Source: Sycobia sp. Sy_11 (lineage: Eukaryota; Arthropoda; Insecta; Hymenoptera; Epichrysomallidae). From it: a DNA stretch of 64,000 nucleotides. The stretch spans positions 1 through 64,000 of the forward strand of contig JACCIC010000287.1 of the NCBI GenBank assembly GCA_018907035.1, given 5' to 3'. The translations under genes were made by a program, and so were the position numbers. Under the pieces are notes generated by a model. That model made no database searches, was not told the origin of the DNA, and worked only from the letters and a program-made list of their open reading frames with translations. Of the stretch, positions 45,494-55,822 are shown one piece after another (within the stretch, counting starts at the first letter, position 1; each line of letters begins with the position of its first letter).

Positions 45494-46201
45494 TGTGATG
45501 TCTCTATCCTGTAAAAATAAGCTATAGCGCGCGAAAAATGTGCCGTTTGAAATTTAATATTTTAGAATATTAATTAAAATTATTATATTATAGAAATGAA
45601 AGAAGAACAATATTAATTTATAAGTTAGCTTTATTCGATAAGTATAAACTGCGCGGCTGCCGAAAGCGAAGTGTTTATATCCGCAAAAACATCTCCATGC
45701 ACACCCCCGCACACATCGCAACTCCCCACCCCAAGTATAGCGAGCGCCAATCCGCGCATCGACGGTCCTTCTCCCTTGCTGGTTGTGCACGCTGCAGCTG
45801 CTCCCATGCAGCGTCGCTTAATTGCGGGAATTCCTCGGCGGTCATAAATGTGCATCGTCTCGCTTCAGCTATGCGCGTGTATTTGTTGGCCATCGAACTC
45901 AATCATAAAATGTAGTTCAAATATAATATTTATTTGAACGGAATGCCCATACATATCGATTCTATATGAATAATGTATATGTTTAATGTCCGTGTCCTTG
46001 CGCTATCAAGTGATTCAATATTATTTGTATTCATAAACTATTATAAAATACATATTTGCTATAGGTATAAAATACTTATTTTTGATCGTTTAAGCTATTT
46101 TTTTTATTACATAATTATATTTCGCGGTTATAAAAGGAGTGTAAAAGGACATGACAAAATACGGTTTCGTGACACGTCGAATGTAGTCGTATTACGTCAC
46201 A
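45494..46201 (-). repeat. Gypsy 3' LTR
   Basis: It runs tgtgatgtctct … tacgtcaca on the plus strand (TG…CA ends) and is the same length and apparently the same sequence as 53312-54019. Small frames inside it are repeated in the other LTR and are not genes. Confidence 0.95.
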
Positions 46202-46211
46202 CCTTCCCCCC
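46202..46211 (-). promoter_or_regulatory. Polypurine tract of the gypsy element
   Basis: On the minus strand ggggggaagg abuts the 3' LTR start (tgtgacg…), the expected place for plus-strand priming. Confidence 0.75.
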
Positions 46212-46427
46212 TATACAAAAAGATGTTTCCCGACAGGGGAACGTCTTTTCTTGTGTTTTACAAAATCTATGGTTACAGTTCGCAAGACTCCCGTATTTTA
46301 TCATTACATATATATATATATATTCGAAGTTTCCAGTACTTCTATGTATCGTGCTATTCATCACGTGCAAGTGCAATTATAACAAGGTTATTTTATATAA
46401 ATGATTTTATTATATATATTGTTCTTT

Positions 46428-49400
46428 TTATTCGTGATCTAATCGAAAGTTCATACGTTTTAATTTATTTTTATGTACCACTTTAAAACTATTTTTAACT
46501 TTTATTTTAACATTCGTATCACCGATGATTTCAATAATTTCATAAGGACCTGTATAATGTTTGTCAAACTTAGAGGTACGTGGTTCTTTTATCAAATACA
46601 CATAATCACCTACTTGAAATTCTCTTATATTTAGTGCCTTGTCATAATATTTTTTGTATAGATGTTTAGCTTTATTTACATTTTCAGCTACCTTTGCCTG
46701 TGTATAACTTAGCTTATTAAAAAGATTATCTACGATTTCAATAAAAGTCAATGGCACGTTTTGGTCTGCAAATTCGGATGGCATTCGAGCTTTTCTACCA
46801 AAAAAGGCCTCATGAGGAGTATAACCATGGGCTTCATGAACGTGATTATTAAAGGAGAACATACCGAATCTAATCCATTGATCCCAGTTATTATTTGTAC
46901 AATAGTGTCGAAGATATTCTATGAATGTATGATGTGATCTCTCAAGTGCACCTAATGATTGAGGATGAAATGCCGATGATTTTATACGTTTGATTTTAAA
47001 TATGTTACAGATGGTGTTCATAATTTTGCTGCAGAAGTTACTACCCTGGTCCGTTTGAATTACTTTGGGACAACCATGACGAGAAATGAATTCTTCAGCT
47101 AAAGCAGAAGCTACTGATATAGAGTCAATATTTTTGAGAGGAATGGCATCTGCATATTTTGTTAGACAACACTGTAAGGTAAGCAGATATTTATTGCCAG
47201 AAGAAGTGATAGGAAGAGGTCCTACAATGTCCATCTGAACCTTATCGAGTGCTGCTTTTGGTGTATCAGTGATTTGCATAGGCAATTTGGTTTTTATTCT
47301 AGTTAATTTACCCTCCTGACAGCTCTTGCAAGAGAGAATATAATGGCGTATATCATTTTTCATGTTGTGCCAGTAAAAATGGTTTCGGATAGATTTATAT
47401 GTTTTTGTTATGCCATAATGGCCACCAACAGCAGAATCATGATATTCTTTAATTATATTCTCCCTTTCCGGCTCATCTGGAAAGCAAACATCGCCTGCAC
47501 AAATTACAAATGTAATTTTTGTATCTTGAAAGATCTCTAATAATGTATTTTCTACTATTTCCCACGGTATATTATCTATGCCATTATCTACTTTTGAAAT
47601 TCTAACTGTTCTTATATTAGTTTCAACAATGGAAGTTTTGAGGCCTTGGAAACAAATTCTGAGGTTTTCTATTTCTGCAGCTTGATCGTATTTTTGTTTA
47701 ACAACAAGGTTGAATATATACGAATTATCTGTCTGGAATGTGATCACCTGTCCAACAGAGGGGTTTAGAATGAGTAAATTTTCTGAGTTTAAAAGACCAT
47801 TATCAAGGAACTCTTTGCTGGTTGCTGTATACAAATTACAATCCGCTGAAATGAAATGAACAGTATGGTCGCTTTTCATAAGCAGAAAGTCATTTGTATG
47901 TGTTATTGCAGTTTCTGTCACATAGAGAACTGTTCGGTTTCTTTTTTCCATACTACTATTTACATGGTTATCGTCATAACCTGTAGTTCCTGGCATTTTA
48001 TCCTTTTCACAAACAGACTCTCGGGCTTCACATATGTTTCTCAAAGAAAACTGTTCAGCGCTGTCAACATCTGTTTGTTCCACTTCCAGCACAGACTCTC
48101 GAGCATTGCATACCGTTCGGGTTCTATTATGCTTTGAACTGTCATCATCTGGCTGTACAACTACACGTTGTATATTCTCTGATATGCCTTTTTTTGTACC
48201 GATTTCTACAGTTTTCTCTTGTCTGCACGAATCCGCTGTGTTATTCAACACTTGCGTATCGTTTCTGTCTTCGTCGTTAGTCGTAGTGTTCTCAGTTATT
48301 ATTTGCTCGTTGTTATACGATAAAAATATTTTTGCAATATTTTCATTCAGAATCCATTCTGTATCTCCTGCTGAACCAGAAACCGATGAGAAGTCAGCGC
48401 AGACTTCCATCTTTTGCAGATCCGTCAGGGCAATACATACATTTGATTCATATTCAACTGGGTTTCGAGATAAAGCGTCAGCATTAGAGTTAACTCGACC
48501 AGCCTTATAAACTACCTTGAATGTATACTCTCTGAGGCGTAATTGCCAACGGGCTAGTTTTGAAGAAGGATTTTTAAGGTTCTTAAGCCAGATTAATGGT
48601 CGATGATCTGTGACCAGAGTGAACATTCTGCCGTAAATATATGGCCTAAATTGTTCGACCCCAAAAATCATGGCTAACAGCTCCTTTTCCGTTGTAGAGT
48701 AGTTTTTTTCTGCCTGTCCAAGTAATCTTGACGCGTATGCTATGGGAAGATCGTCTCCTATTTCGCCCTGACTCAGTACTGCCCCTAATGCATAGTCAGA
48801 TGCATCGGTTGTAACTATAAATTCTTTACTAAAATCCGGATATTGTAATAAAGGTGGATTAATTAAAATATTTTTTAATCTTTCGAATGCATCCTGTGTG
48901 CTTTCATCCCATTTGAAGCATGTGTTTTCTCTTAATAATAAATATAAGGGTCTACCTATTTTAGCAAGATTTTTTATAAACTTCCTATAATAACCTACGA
49001 GGCCTAGAAACTGTTTAACATTTTTCTTGTTTTTAGGAATGGGAAAACACTTGACAGCATCGACCTTTCTTGGATCTGGTTCCACTCCATTAGCTGATAC
49101 CCTGTGCCCTAAATAAACTATGTCTTTACATAAAAATGAACACTTCTCTGGTTTTAAGGTTAGATTTGCATTTTTTAATATTTTCAAAAATTTTTCAAGA
49201 TTTTGGATATGTTTCTTTAAGCTATCAGAAAAAATAATTGCATCATCCATGAATATTAACATTTCTGTATTTAATAATCCAGAACAAATTTTATTTATCA
49301 TTCTTTGAAAAATTGCAGGGCTAGTGCGAAGACCCATTGGAGTACGATTGAACTCCCAGTGGCCAAAAGGTGTCGAAAATGCTGTCAATTGTTTTGACGC

Positions 49401-50504
49401 AGACTCTAAAGGAATCTGATGAAAACCTGAGGCTAAATCTAAAGTAGAAAAGTATTTGGCACCACCTAACTGATCCAGAATTTCCGTTATATTAGGAAGA
49501 GGATAAGAAACATTTACAATTTTTTCGTTAAGTGCTCGATAATCAATAACTAAACGCCAACTACTCTTTCCAGAATCATCTGCTTTTTTTGGCACTAGAA
49601 AACAGGGTGCATTCCAAGGTGAGATCGATGGTTGTATTATGTTTTCTTCTAACATTTTTTTTGTTTGTTTTTCTAGTTCGGTTTTATGAATTTGCGGATG
49701 CCTAAACTGTCTTTTGTTAATTGGTGTATAATCAGTTAATTCAATTCTATGAGAAGCTATATTTGTTGCCTGTAATTTGTCTCCCGGTATATAAAATTGA
49801 AAAGGGTATTTAGAAATTAATTGGATAATCTTATCTTTTTCTTCTACGTTTAAATGGTCTACTTTAATGATCTTTAAAAGCGTGGCTATACGTTTAGATA
49901 ATAATTTTTTATCTGTTTGTGTTTCAGATATATCGTTACTATTAAAATTTGATAAATTTGGAATTGGTTCCAATTTTGGTATGGGGAACGTGGCTCTAAT
50001 GTCTTCTGTTGATGAGTTTACAGCGAAGACCTGAACAATACCATTTTTTGGTGTTACTAATGCTTCTCCTAAATAAACGTCAGAACCTATATTTATGCGG
50101 GGTAGAATACCTTCTATAACACTAGCATTTAAAACTGGTAGTTCGATTAATTTCCGAGTTCTACCAGGGAGATCAATGGTTATACTTTTTTCGAATTTTA
50201 GAACACCTGTTTGAGTTTTTAATTTCCCAATACCGTATTTTTTAAAGGTTATTTCTACCTGCTCGTTCTTGAGAAATGCAATTCCTAAAATGCCATCGAC
50301 TTCTAATGGAAAGTCGTCCGGTACTATTTGAAATGTTATATTATATTCACTAAGCTCCAAAGTTATCTCCCCAAGTGTTCCAACCGTACCCTTACCTATT
50401 CCTAATAAATTATAAATTATTTTTCTGTTAATGTGTTTAGATTCACTAACGTACTTGTTTTTTATTAAGTTTAGATTACAACCGGTGTCTATCAAAAAGA
50501 ACAT
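46428..50504 (-). CDS. pol: Gypsy Pol polyprotein with macro-like domain
   Basis: This is an intact 1358-residue frame, open upstream of the first Met into the end of gag, so expression probably needs a frameshift. The protease active site is IDTG (residue 5). The RT has WRLVIDYRALNE (about 315) and the catalytic FMDDAI (about 417, instead of the common YVDD/YLDD). RNase H has TTDASDYALGAVL (about 565) and TDHRPL. An acidic linker (about 700-865) with repeated CNARESV/CEARESV motifs follows. Residues about 870-1005 resemble a macro domain (HFISADC, YIFNLVVKQKYD, VDNGIDNIPWEIV). The integrase has an HHCC finger (1010-1065), Asp in VQMDIVGPL, Asp in TDQGSNF and Glu in ALERSHH, plus a C-terminal VGDYVYLIKEP region. 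All expected catalytic residues are present, so the element may be active. Confidence 0.93.
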   Translation of the reverse strand: MFFLIDTGCNLNLIKNKYVSESKHINRKIIYNLLGIGKGTVGTLGEITLELSEYNITFQIVPDDFPLEVDGILGIAFLKNEQVEITFKKYGIGKLKTQTGVLKFEKSITIDLPGRTRKLIELPVLNASVIEGILPRINIGSDVYLGEALVTPKNGIVQVFAVNSSTEDIRATFPIPKLEPIPNLSNFNSNDISETQTDKKLLSKRIATLLKIIKVDHLNVEEKDKIIQLISKYPFQFYIPGDKLQATNIASHRIELTDYTPINKRQFRHPQIHKTELEKQTKKMLEENIIQPSISPWNAPCFLVPKKADDSGKSSWRLVIDYRALNEKIVNVSYPLPNITEILDQLGGAKYFSTLDLASGFHQIPLESASKQLTAFSTPFGHWEFNRTPMGLRTSPAIFQRMINKICSGLLNTEMLIFMDDAIIFSDSLKKHIQNLEKFLKILKNANLTLKPEKCSFLCKDIVYLGHRVSANGVEPDPRKVDAVKCFPIPKNKKNVKQFLGLVGYYRKFIKNLAKIGRPLYLLLRENTCFKWDESTQDAFERLKNILINPPLLQYPDFSKEFIVTTDASDYALGAVLSQGEIGDDLPIAYASRLLGQAEKNYSTTEKELLAMIFGVEQFRPYIYGRMFTLVTDHRPLIWLKNLKNPSSKLARWQLRLREYTFKVVYKAGRVNSNADALSRNPVEYESNVCIALTDLQKMEVCADFSSVSGSAGDTEWILNENIAKIFLSYNNEQIITENTTTNDEDRNDTQVLNNTADSCRQEKTVEIGTKKGISENIQRVVVQPDDDSSKHNRTRTVCNARESVLEVEQTDVDSAEQFSLRNICEARESVCEKDKMPGTTGYDDNHVNSSMEKRNRTVLYVTETAITHTNDFLLMKSDHTVHFISADCNLYTATSKEFLDNGLLNSENLLILNPSVGQVITFQTDNSYIFNLVVKQKYDQAAEIENLRICFQGLKTSIVETNIRTVRISKVDNGIDNIPWEIVENTLLEIFQDTKITFVICAGDVCFPDEPERENIIKEYHDSAVGGHYGITKTYKSIRNHFYWHNMKNDIRHYILSCKSCQEGKLTRIKTKLPMQITDTPKAALDKVQMDIVGPLPITSSGNKYLLTLQCCLTKYADAIPLKNIDSISVASALAEEFISRHGCPKVIQTDQGSNFCSKIMNTICNIFKIKRIKSSAFHPQSLGALERSHHTFIEYLRHYCTNNNWDQWIRFGMFSFNNHVHEAHGYTPHEAFFGRKARMPSEFADQNVPLTFIEIVDNLFNKLSYTQAKVAENVNKAKHLYKKYYDKALNIREFQVGDYVYLIKEPRTSKFDKHYTGPYEIIEIIGDTNVKIKVKNSFKVVHKNKLKRMNFRLDHE
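47490..47897 (-). other. Macro-like (ADP-ribose-binding) domain within gypsy Pol
   Basis: The segment between RNase H and integrase has the block order of TARG1/Poa1-type macro domains. It has a HxISxDC-like start, then a GQVI strand, then YIFNLVVKQKYD followed by a helix ending FQGLK. Next come a xxxGIDxxxWEIVENTLLEIF loop-helix, and a final beta strand (KITFVICAGDV). The Gly-Asp of the loop is kept, but the usual Cys-Gly-Leu-Asp is altered. ADP-ribose binding or hydrolase activity is inference. Confidence 0.6.
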
Positions 50505-50560
50505 TTCTAGATTATTTCTAAATCTAGCTTCTAATTTTACGGTGGGTGTATTTACGTTGT

Positions 50561-51637
50561 TTAATCCTTTCGTTCCGTAGTAAATACGTACGCTGCAGGA
50601 CGCTTTTGTTTTTGGAAGCTCGACTTCGCCCCGGTTAGACGAGCTTCGTTCTCGTTTAAATTTGGCTGTCCTTGTGACTTAATATTACTTTGTTTAGTAA
50701 CACGGTTATTTCTATTTTCAAATTTGTAAGGATGTCCTCTATTACTTTGTGTCTTATTTAGGTATCTGCAATTTAATTTTATGTGTCCCGGTTTACCACA
50801 ATGAAAGCATGTCCTGTTTTCAGATTTTTGTATATTTTGATCATTGAATTTTTTAAATTTATTTATTCGATTATTGTTTTTTTGTTCACGTTCTATATCT
50901 CGTACATGTGCGACACGGGTTTCTGTGTTTTCTAAGGTTTTGATCTCGCAATTTTTATTGTGAATCCCGGTTCTATAGTTTATAAATTTCTCAGCCTCTA
51001 GGGCTAAATGTATCGCGTTTTCTAACGAGGTCGGCTTCTCCTTTTCTACGCGGTCTGCTATTCGATAGTCTAACAGTCCCGTAATAAAACAATTGATTGC
51101 ATTATCGTATGCACCTGCTGTAACACCGAGCGATTTGTCTTCCGCGTACGTTTTTTTTATAGACGCGATAAGTCTAATGACAAGCATGCTGACCCTGGTA
51201 CCGTAGTCGCGTACCGATTCTTTTTCTTTCTGTGTAATACAAGCTAGTTCCGCATTTAGTTGGTTGTAGTTTTCTCGCGGCCCGAATGATTTCCTTAAAT
51301 CTTCTAAAAAATCTGATAAATTTGTATGGTCGCTTTTACTTAAAAGGTAAGTGTTTACCTCCCCTTTACACTTGGCTCGAATTAAATTTAGAAGAAAAAA
51401 TCTCGAATTTGGAGCAACCGCACTGTTTGCTCTTTCACAAGCACGCACAAAGGTTTCTATACAATCGTTTGTACCTTTGAATTCCGGGATAATTAAATTT
51501 GCCGTACGTAAGTCAACAAAGTTATCATTTTCTATCTGTTTTACATTAGTAACCTCATTTTGTTTCGATGGTATTTCTGTAATTTCATGTATTTGATTTG
51601 CGATAATGTTTTCGTTAATGCCATCGTTATGTGGCAT
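50561..51637 (-). CDS. gag: Gypsy Gag with CCHC zinc knuckle
   Basis: The clear frame gives 358 residues. A capsid-like region spans about residues 45-220 (IPEFKGTNDCIETFVRACERA, then an ARDYGTRV-like segment as VRDYGTRVSML). A basic region and one zinc knuckle follow (CFHCGKPGHIKLNC, about 280-293). An upstream frame from ATG 51726 (MPPTRRNKII…) would give a natural N-terminus. It meets this frame at an A8 run (about 51660), so either one A slipped in this copy or ribosomes start at 51637. Gag ends at 50561, and pol is open across this end in another frame. Confidence 0.85.
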   Translation of the reverse strand: MPHNDGINENIIANQIHEITEIPSKQNEVTNVKQIENDNFVDLRTANLIIPEFKGTNDCIETFVRACERANSAVAPNSRFFLLNLIRAKCKGEVNTYLLSKSDHTNLSDFLEDLRKSFGPRENYNQLNAELACITQKEKESVRDYGTRVSMLVIRLIASIKKTYAEDKSLGVTAGAYDNAINCFITGLLDYRIADRVEKEKPTSLENAIHLALEAEKFINYRTGIHNKNCEIKTLENTETRVAHVRDIEREQKNNNRINKFKKFNDQNIQKSENRTCFHCGKPGHIKLNCRYLNKTQSNRGHPYKFENRNNRVTKQSNIKSQGQPNLNENEARLTGAKSSFQKQKRPAAYVFTTERKD

Positions 51638-51726
51638 ATTTGAATTGTTAGTAGGATTATTTTTTTTGTTTTTCGTACGGTATTAGTAGCATTTTTAATT
51701 ATTTTATTTCTACGCGTTGGAGGCAT

Positions 51727-52991
51727 TTTGTTATGTGTTAATTTATTTAATAAATAAAATTTGTGTTATTGTGTTTCTATAATTTTTGTTTTATTTTAAA
51801 ATGTACGTATAATTTATATGATTTAGTTTAATAAGGAAATAAAGTTATAAATGAAATAAGGTTATAAGTGAAATAAGGTTATAAGTGAAATAAAGTGATA
51901 TATAATTTCTATGTATTTATTATTTAATTATTTAATTCAATTTTTAATTATTTTTACTTGTTTGGTTATTTAATTTTAAGTTTGAATTCCTTAATAATAC
52001 TAATTTATATATAATACGTAATGGCAGGTAATAGTAATAATGGTATTTATTTATACTTTATATCTATTTATTATTTATTTATTAACTGCTTAAAATTTAT
52101 CTGTCTATATTAATTTATGTTTTATTATATATATATATTTGTTTTAGTGGCTACTTTATTTAATTATTTATTTATATTTTCTTATTTAGGTAGAATTATG
52201 TATAAAAATTTTTGACGGTTTTTATAAGTAAACGTACAGAAGAAACATCCCATAGAGGCAAAGGAACTCAGCAATCACAATTCATACACGCAATAAAAGC
52301 AGCAATAGAAAGATATACGAATGAATCAATTACATGCGAATATATAATAAAATATAATAGAAGAAGATATAATTAAAAGTGTAATATATTTATAAAAATG
52401 GTTGATTATAATTATAAAGGTATAAACAAATGGATTTCAATATATATATCTTATTTATTTATTAAATATATTAATAAGTCTACCCATACATTTATAACAT
52501 ACACCACTTATATTTATTATAATTGTACAACCCTATATGTACGCTGTAATATTAATATAAATCTGTATATACACAGGTAGGCTTACAGAAATACATATGC
52601 TCACGCACACAACATATGTATAATAAAATTTTTCTTTAACTTGATTTTAATTTTTGCACAGAATCACTTGATTTACAAAATTAAGGTTTACGGACTTACT
52701 TTTTTTCTTGCTGTTGCCTGTGATTATTCTACTATACTTGGCACGTAATAGAAATCACTTCCTCCTGGTATTCACCCTTGTACTTGGGGAAAACGTGCCA
52801 AAAACCCAAGTCAGGGGGTTGACAATAGCATTCACAATAAACGCTTAAATTACACACACATATTTATACACAATAAACTAACACTACACAAGAGCTCTAC
52901 ATACACATACAAAATAAACACAATATTAATATACACAAGAGCTCTATAAACACATACACAATAAACACAACATCGATTTTTCTTTTTTTTC

Positions 52992-53023
<32 letters not shown>

Positions 53024-53089
53024 CACACTTCACTAGTAATTCACTAATTCAAATATACACACACACACACACATATATATATATATTTG

Positions 53090-53147
<58 letters not shown>

Positions 53148-53311
53148 GCACTGTAGCACTGTAGCACCACTGTAGCACTTCTCGCCCGGCTAGACGTCGT
53201 CTACTTGAAACTGGAGTTTGTAGACTCTTGAATAACTGGAGGCTTGTTTGTTGTTTTTTTTTTTTTTTTTTTTTTTATATTAAAAAAAATTTTGTTTTCC
53301 GCTGCCACCAC
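51727..53311 (-). other. Gypsy leader between 5' LTR and gag
   Basis: This is a 1.6-kb non-coding leader. It contains (TA)n and (CA)n at about 53055-53147 and a T-run/A-run hairpin at 52980-53022. A ~60-bp direct repeat carries cacaagagctcta (about 52885 and 52943), and another T-run lies near 53250. No gene is seen. Confidence 0.6.
53294..53311 (-). promoter_or_regulatory. Candidate primer-binding site
   Basis: Directly after the 5' LTR the minus strand reads gtggtggcagcggaaaac. The TGGTGGCAGCGG core would pair with a tRNA 3' end in …CCACCA. The tRNA is not identified. Confidence 0.5.
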
Positions 53312-54019
53312 TGTGATGTCTCTATCCTGTAAAAATAAGCTATAGCGCGCGAAAAATGTGCCGTTTGAAATTTAATATTTTAGAATATTAATTAAAATTA
53401 TTATATTATAGAAATGAAAGAAGAACAATATTAATTTATAAGTTAGCTTTATTCGATAAGTATAAACTGCGCGGCTGCCGAAAGCGAAGTGTTTATATCC
53501 GCAAAAACATCTCCATGCACACCCCCGCACACATCGCAACTCCCCACCCCAAGTATAGCGAGCGCCAATCCGCGCATCGACGGTCCTTCTCCCTTGCTGG
53601 TTGTGCACGCTGCAGCTGCTCCCATGCAGCGTCGCTTAATTGCGGGAATTCCTCGGCGGTCATAAATGTGCATCGTCTCGCTTCAGCTATGCGCGTGTAT
53701 TTGTTGGCCATCGAACTCAATCATAAAATGTAGTTCAAATATAATATTTATTTGAACGGAATGCCCATACATATCGATTCTATATGAATAATGTATATGT
53801 TTAATGTCCGTGTCCTTGCGCTATCAAGTGATTCAATATTATTTGTATTCATAAACTATTATAAAATACATATTTGCTATAGGTATAAAATACTTATTTT
53901 TGATCGTTTAAGCTATTTTTTTTATTACATAATTATATTTCGCGGTTATAAAAGGAGTGTAAAAGGACATGACAAAATACGGTTTCGTGACACGTCGAAT
54001 GTAGTCGTATTACGTCACA
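53312..54019 (-). repeat. Gypsy 5' LTR
   Basis: It looks identical to 45494-46201. It is the promoter-bearing copy for the minus-strand transcript. Confidence 0.95.

Positions 54020-54023
<4 letters not shown>
54020..54023. repeat. Gypsy target-site duplication, right copy
   Basis: The tetramer gcat directly follows the LTR and matches 45490-45493. Confidence 0.85.
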
Positions 54024-54055
<32 letters not shown>

Positions 54056-54057
<2 letters not shown>

Positions 54058-54506
54058 ATGGGTGTCAAAAGGCGCCGCGCCGACGTCTAAGATAAATGAA
54101 GACGATGTGCGCGCCATCTACAGTTTAGACAAGGCTCTAGGCGCTCGCGGGCGCCGTTCGAAATTCGAAGAGCTGTAGTGTTAGTTTCTGATGTACGCAG
54201 CCAAATTTTTCGCTCTTTCTTTCGTCTTATGACCATTCTCTTTTTGTACGCGGGTGGCGGACCGGGAGTAGATTAGTCGAATATATATTCGAGATGGTAA
54301 TTTTGTGCGTAAATAAATAAAAACGAAAGCAAAATTTAACTGCCAAATTTTTTGTCATTTTCCTCGTATTTCCCTTTTCAGGCCGGTGGGGGCCCCCCCC
54401 CCCCCGTGAGATAGTACAGGTAAGTGAGGTGAGTTAACATTTTTGTTCCGTGTGCGAATTGAACTTAAATTAGAATAAAGGTCTTTCGTGCGATGTTCGC
54501 GGCATC

Positions 54507-54509
<3 letters not shown>
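54056..54509. mobile_element. Candidate solo LTR 1
   Basis: This is a 454-bp block, much less AT-rich than its surroundings, that begins tgatgggtgtc and ends ggcatcaca between two (TA)n tracts. It contains aataaataaaaac, a pyrimidine tract with AG, a C13 run and a following gtaagt donor-like site. TG…CA ends and the polyadenylation signal suit an LTR. The TA-rich flanks hide any target duplication. Confidence 0.35.
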
Positions 54510-54567
<58 letters not shown>

Positions 54568-55415
54568 GCGTGATGTGTGTGTATTTTATATATAAAATAT
54601 AATTCTATAGCTACAGTTTTTAGGAATTAATTTTAAACTCAGTCTACAAATATTCTTTGCATAGCGTTTTATACTTTAAAATTTATATATTGTTTTTCCT
54701 TTTGTTGAATTATTTGATGCAAATACTTTAACTTTAAAATGATATTGAAGTTATTGTATATATAAAAGATTATGCAAAAAGTTTGAAAATATTTTATAGA
54801 ATTACATTATTCTGTCAATTCTATATTCTGTATTTTAATAGTTGGTATTGAGGGTTTTTCTGTTATCGAAAATTTTTTACCTTTCATATACATTATATTA
54901 TTTATAATAGATTAGTTTACTTAATATATTTTTTTCATATTACTTAGAAAATTCTGCAGTAATGATAGTATTAAGGAGTTAAAATTCCATATCCAATTTG
55001 TATAAAATATTTAGCTTGTAGCTTACTAAAATATTGACACAATTCCTTCAAATTTATAATGTCAAGTATTATTTACAGTCTTAAGAAGCTTTTTTGTTTT
55101 CAGTTTATTTTAAAAATTGATACGGTAATTAAAGTAATGAAATCAGAGATTGAGAACTGTAGCGTACGTCCCAAATCGGCGCGCTGCATAACTTCAAGTC
55201 AGAAATATTTAATAACTTTTTATGGAATAGATATACCAGATTTTAAAAAAATGAATTTTATAAATGAAATAATAGAGAACACAATAATATTCAGCACAAT
55301 CGATTTCAGTTTGATGCGGACATGTTAAATTTATTTAAAAATTTCATTGTTTATAGTTTTAAATTCTTAACATTTTAAAACAATTGAATTCTACTTTTGT
55401 CGACTGCCGATATAC
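54510..55415. other. AT-rich interval, no gene seen
   Basis: It begins with (TA)n at 54510-54564. An 89-codon frame at 55059-55328 has no recognisable domain. Confidence 0.45.
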
Positions 55416-55451
55416 AAATTAATAAATATTTTTTTATTGGTCTTACAGTCC

Positions 55452-55630
55452 AATCAATTCAATCTAAAAATAAAATAAAAATAAAAATAAAAAATAAAAA
55501 TAAAAATAAAAAATAAAAAAAATAAAAATAAATAACAATAAAATAAAAATTAAAAATAAAAATAAAAAATAAAAAAAATAAAAATAAATAACAATAAAAT
55601 AAAAATTAAAAATAAAAATTAAATTAAAAA
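55452..55630 (+). repeat. (aataaaaata)n low-complexity tract
   Basis: A-rich tandem repeats, including two nearly identical ~55-bp stretches with aataacaataaaat, lie within the 3' region of the Penelope-like element. Confidence 0.8.
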
Positions 55631-55740
55631 TTCAATTAAAATTATAATGACAGTCAGACTGTCCTTGTTTACATTCACCCCCGTAGACTAATCTGAAAAT
55701 AAAATATTAGCTGAAAAAATTCTTTATTAGTAAAGTGCAG

Positions 55741-55822
55741 TCTGACTGTCCCCAACACCGTTACCTAATTGAAGACTTGTCCAACGTTTCGAGCTCGCTA
55801 CGGCTCCTCATCAGGGACTAAT
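55741..55822 (-). ncRNA. Hammerhead-ribozyme-like motif of the Penelope-like element
   Basis: The minus strand reads gtcc-CTGATGAG (55807-55814), then a GAGC/GCTC stem with loop, then GAAAC (55786-55790) and acgtt. The sequence ggtgtt|ggggac lies about 30 nt downstream and can form short stems III and I around a possible cleavage site. Several pairs are wobbles and stem II is offset by one base, so activity is uncertain. Hammerheads are known in the terminal regions of Penelope-like elements. Confidence 0.5.

Larger units (their letters stand above)
45494..54019 (-). mobile_element. Complete Ty3/gypsy LTR retrotransposon (8.5 kb)
   Basis: Two 708-bp LTRs are framed by a 4-bp duplication. Between them lie a long leader, gag, and an intact pol in the gypsy order protease, RT, RNase H, integrase. 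There is no env-like frame. By eye the LTRs show no difference, indicating a recent insertion. The coding strand is minus, so the 5' LTR is at the high-coordinate end. Confidence 0.95.

Noticed and set aside
45554..45902. Three overlapping minus-strand frames and one plus-strand frame repeated at 53372-53733
   Set aside because: They lie entirely within the gypsy LTRs and occur twice only because the LTR does.
48034..48510. 158-codon plus-strand frame
   Set aside because: It is antisense to the gypsy pol gene.
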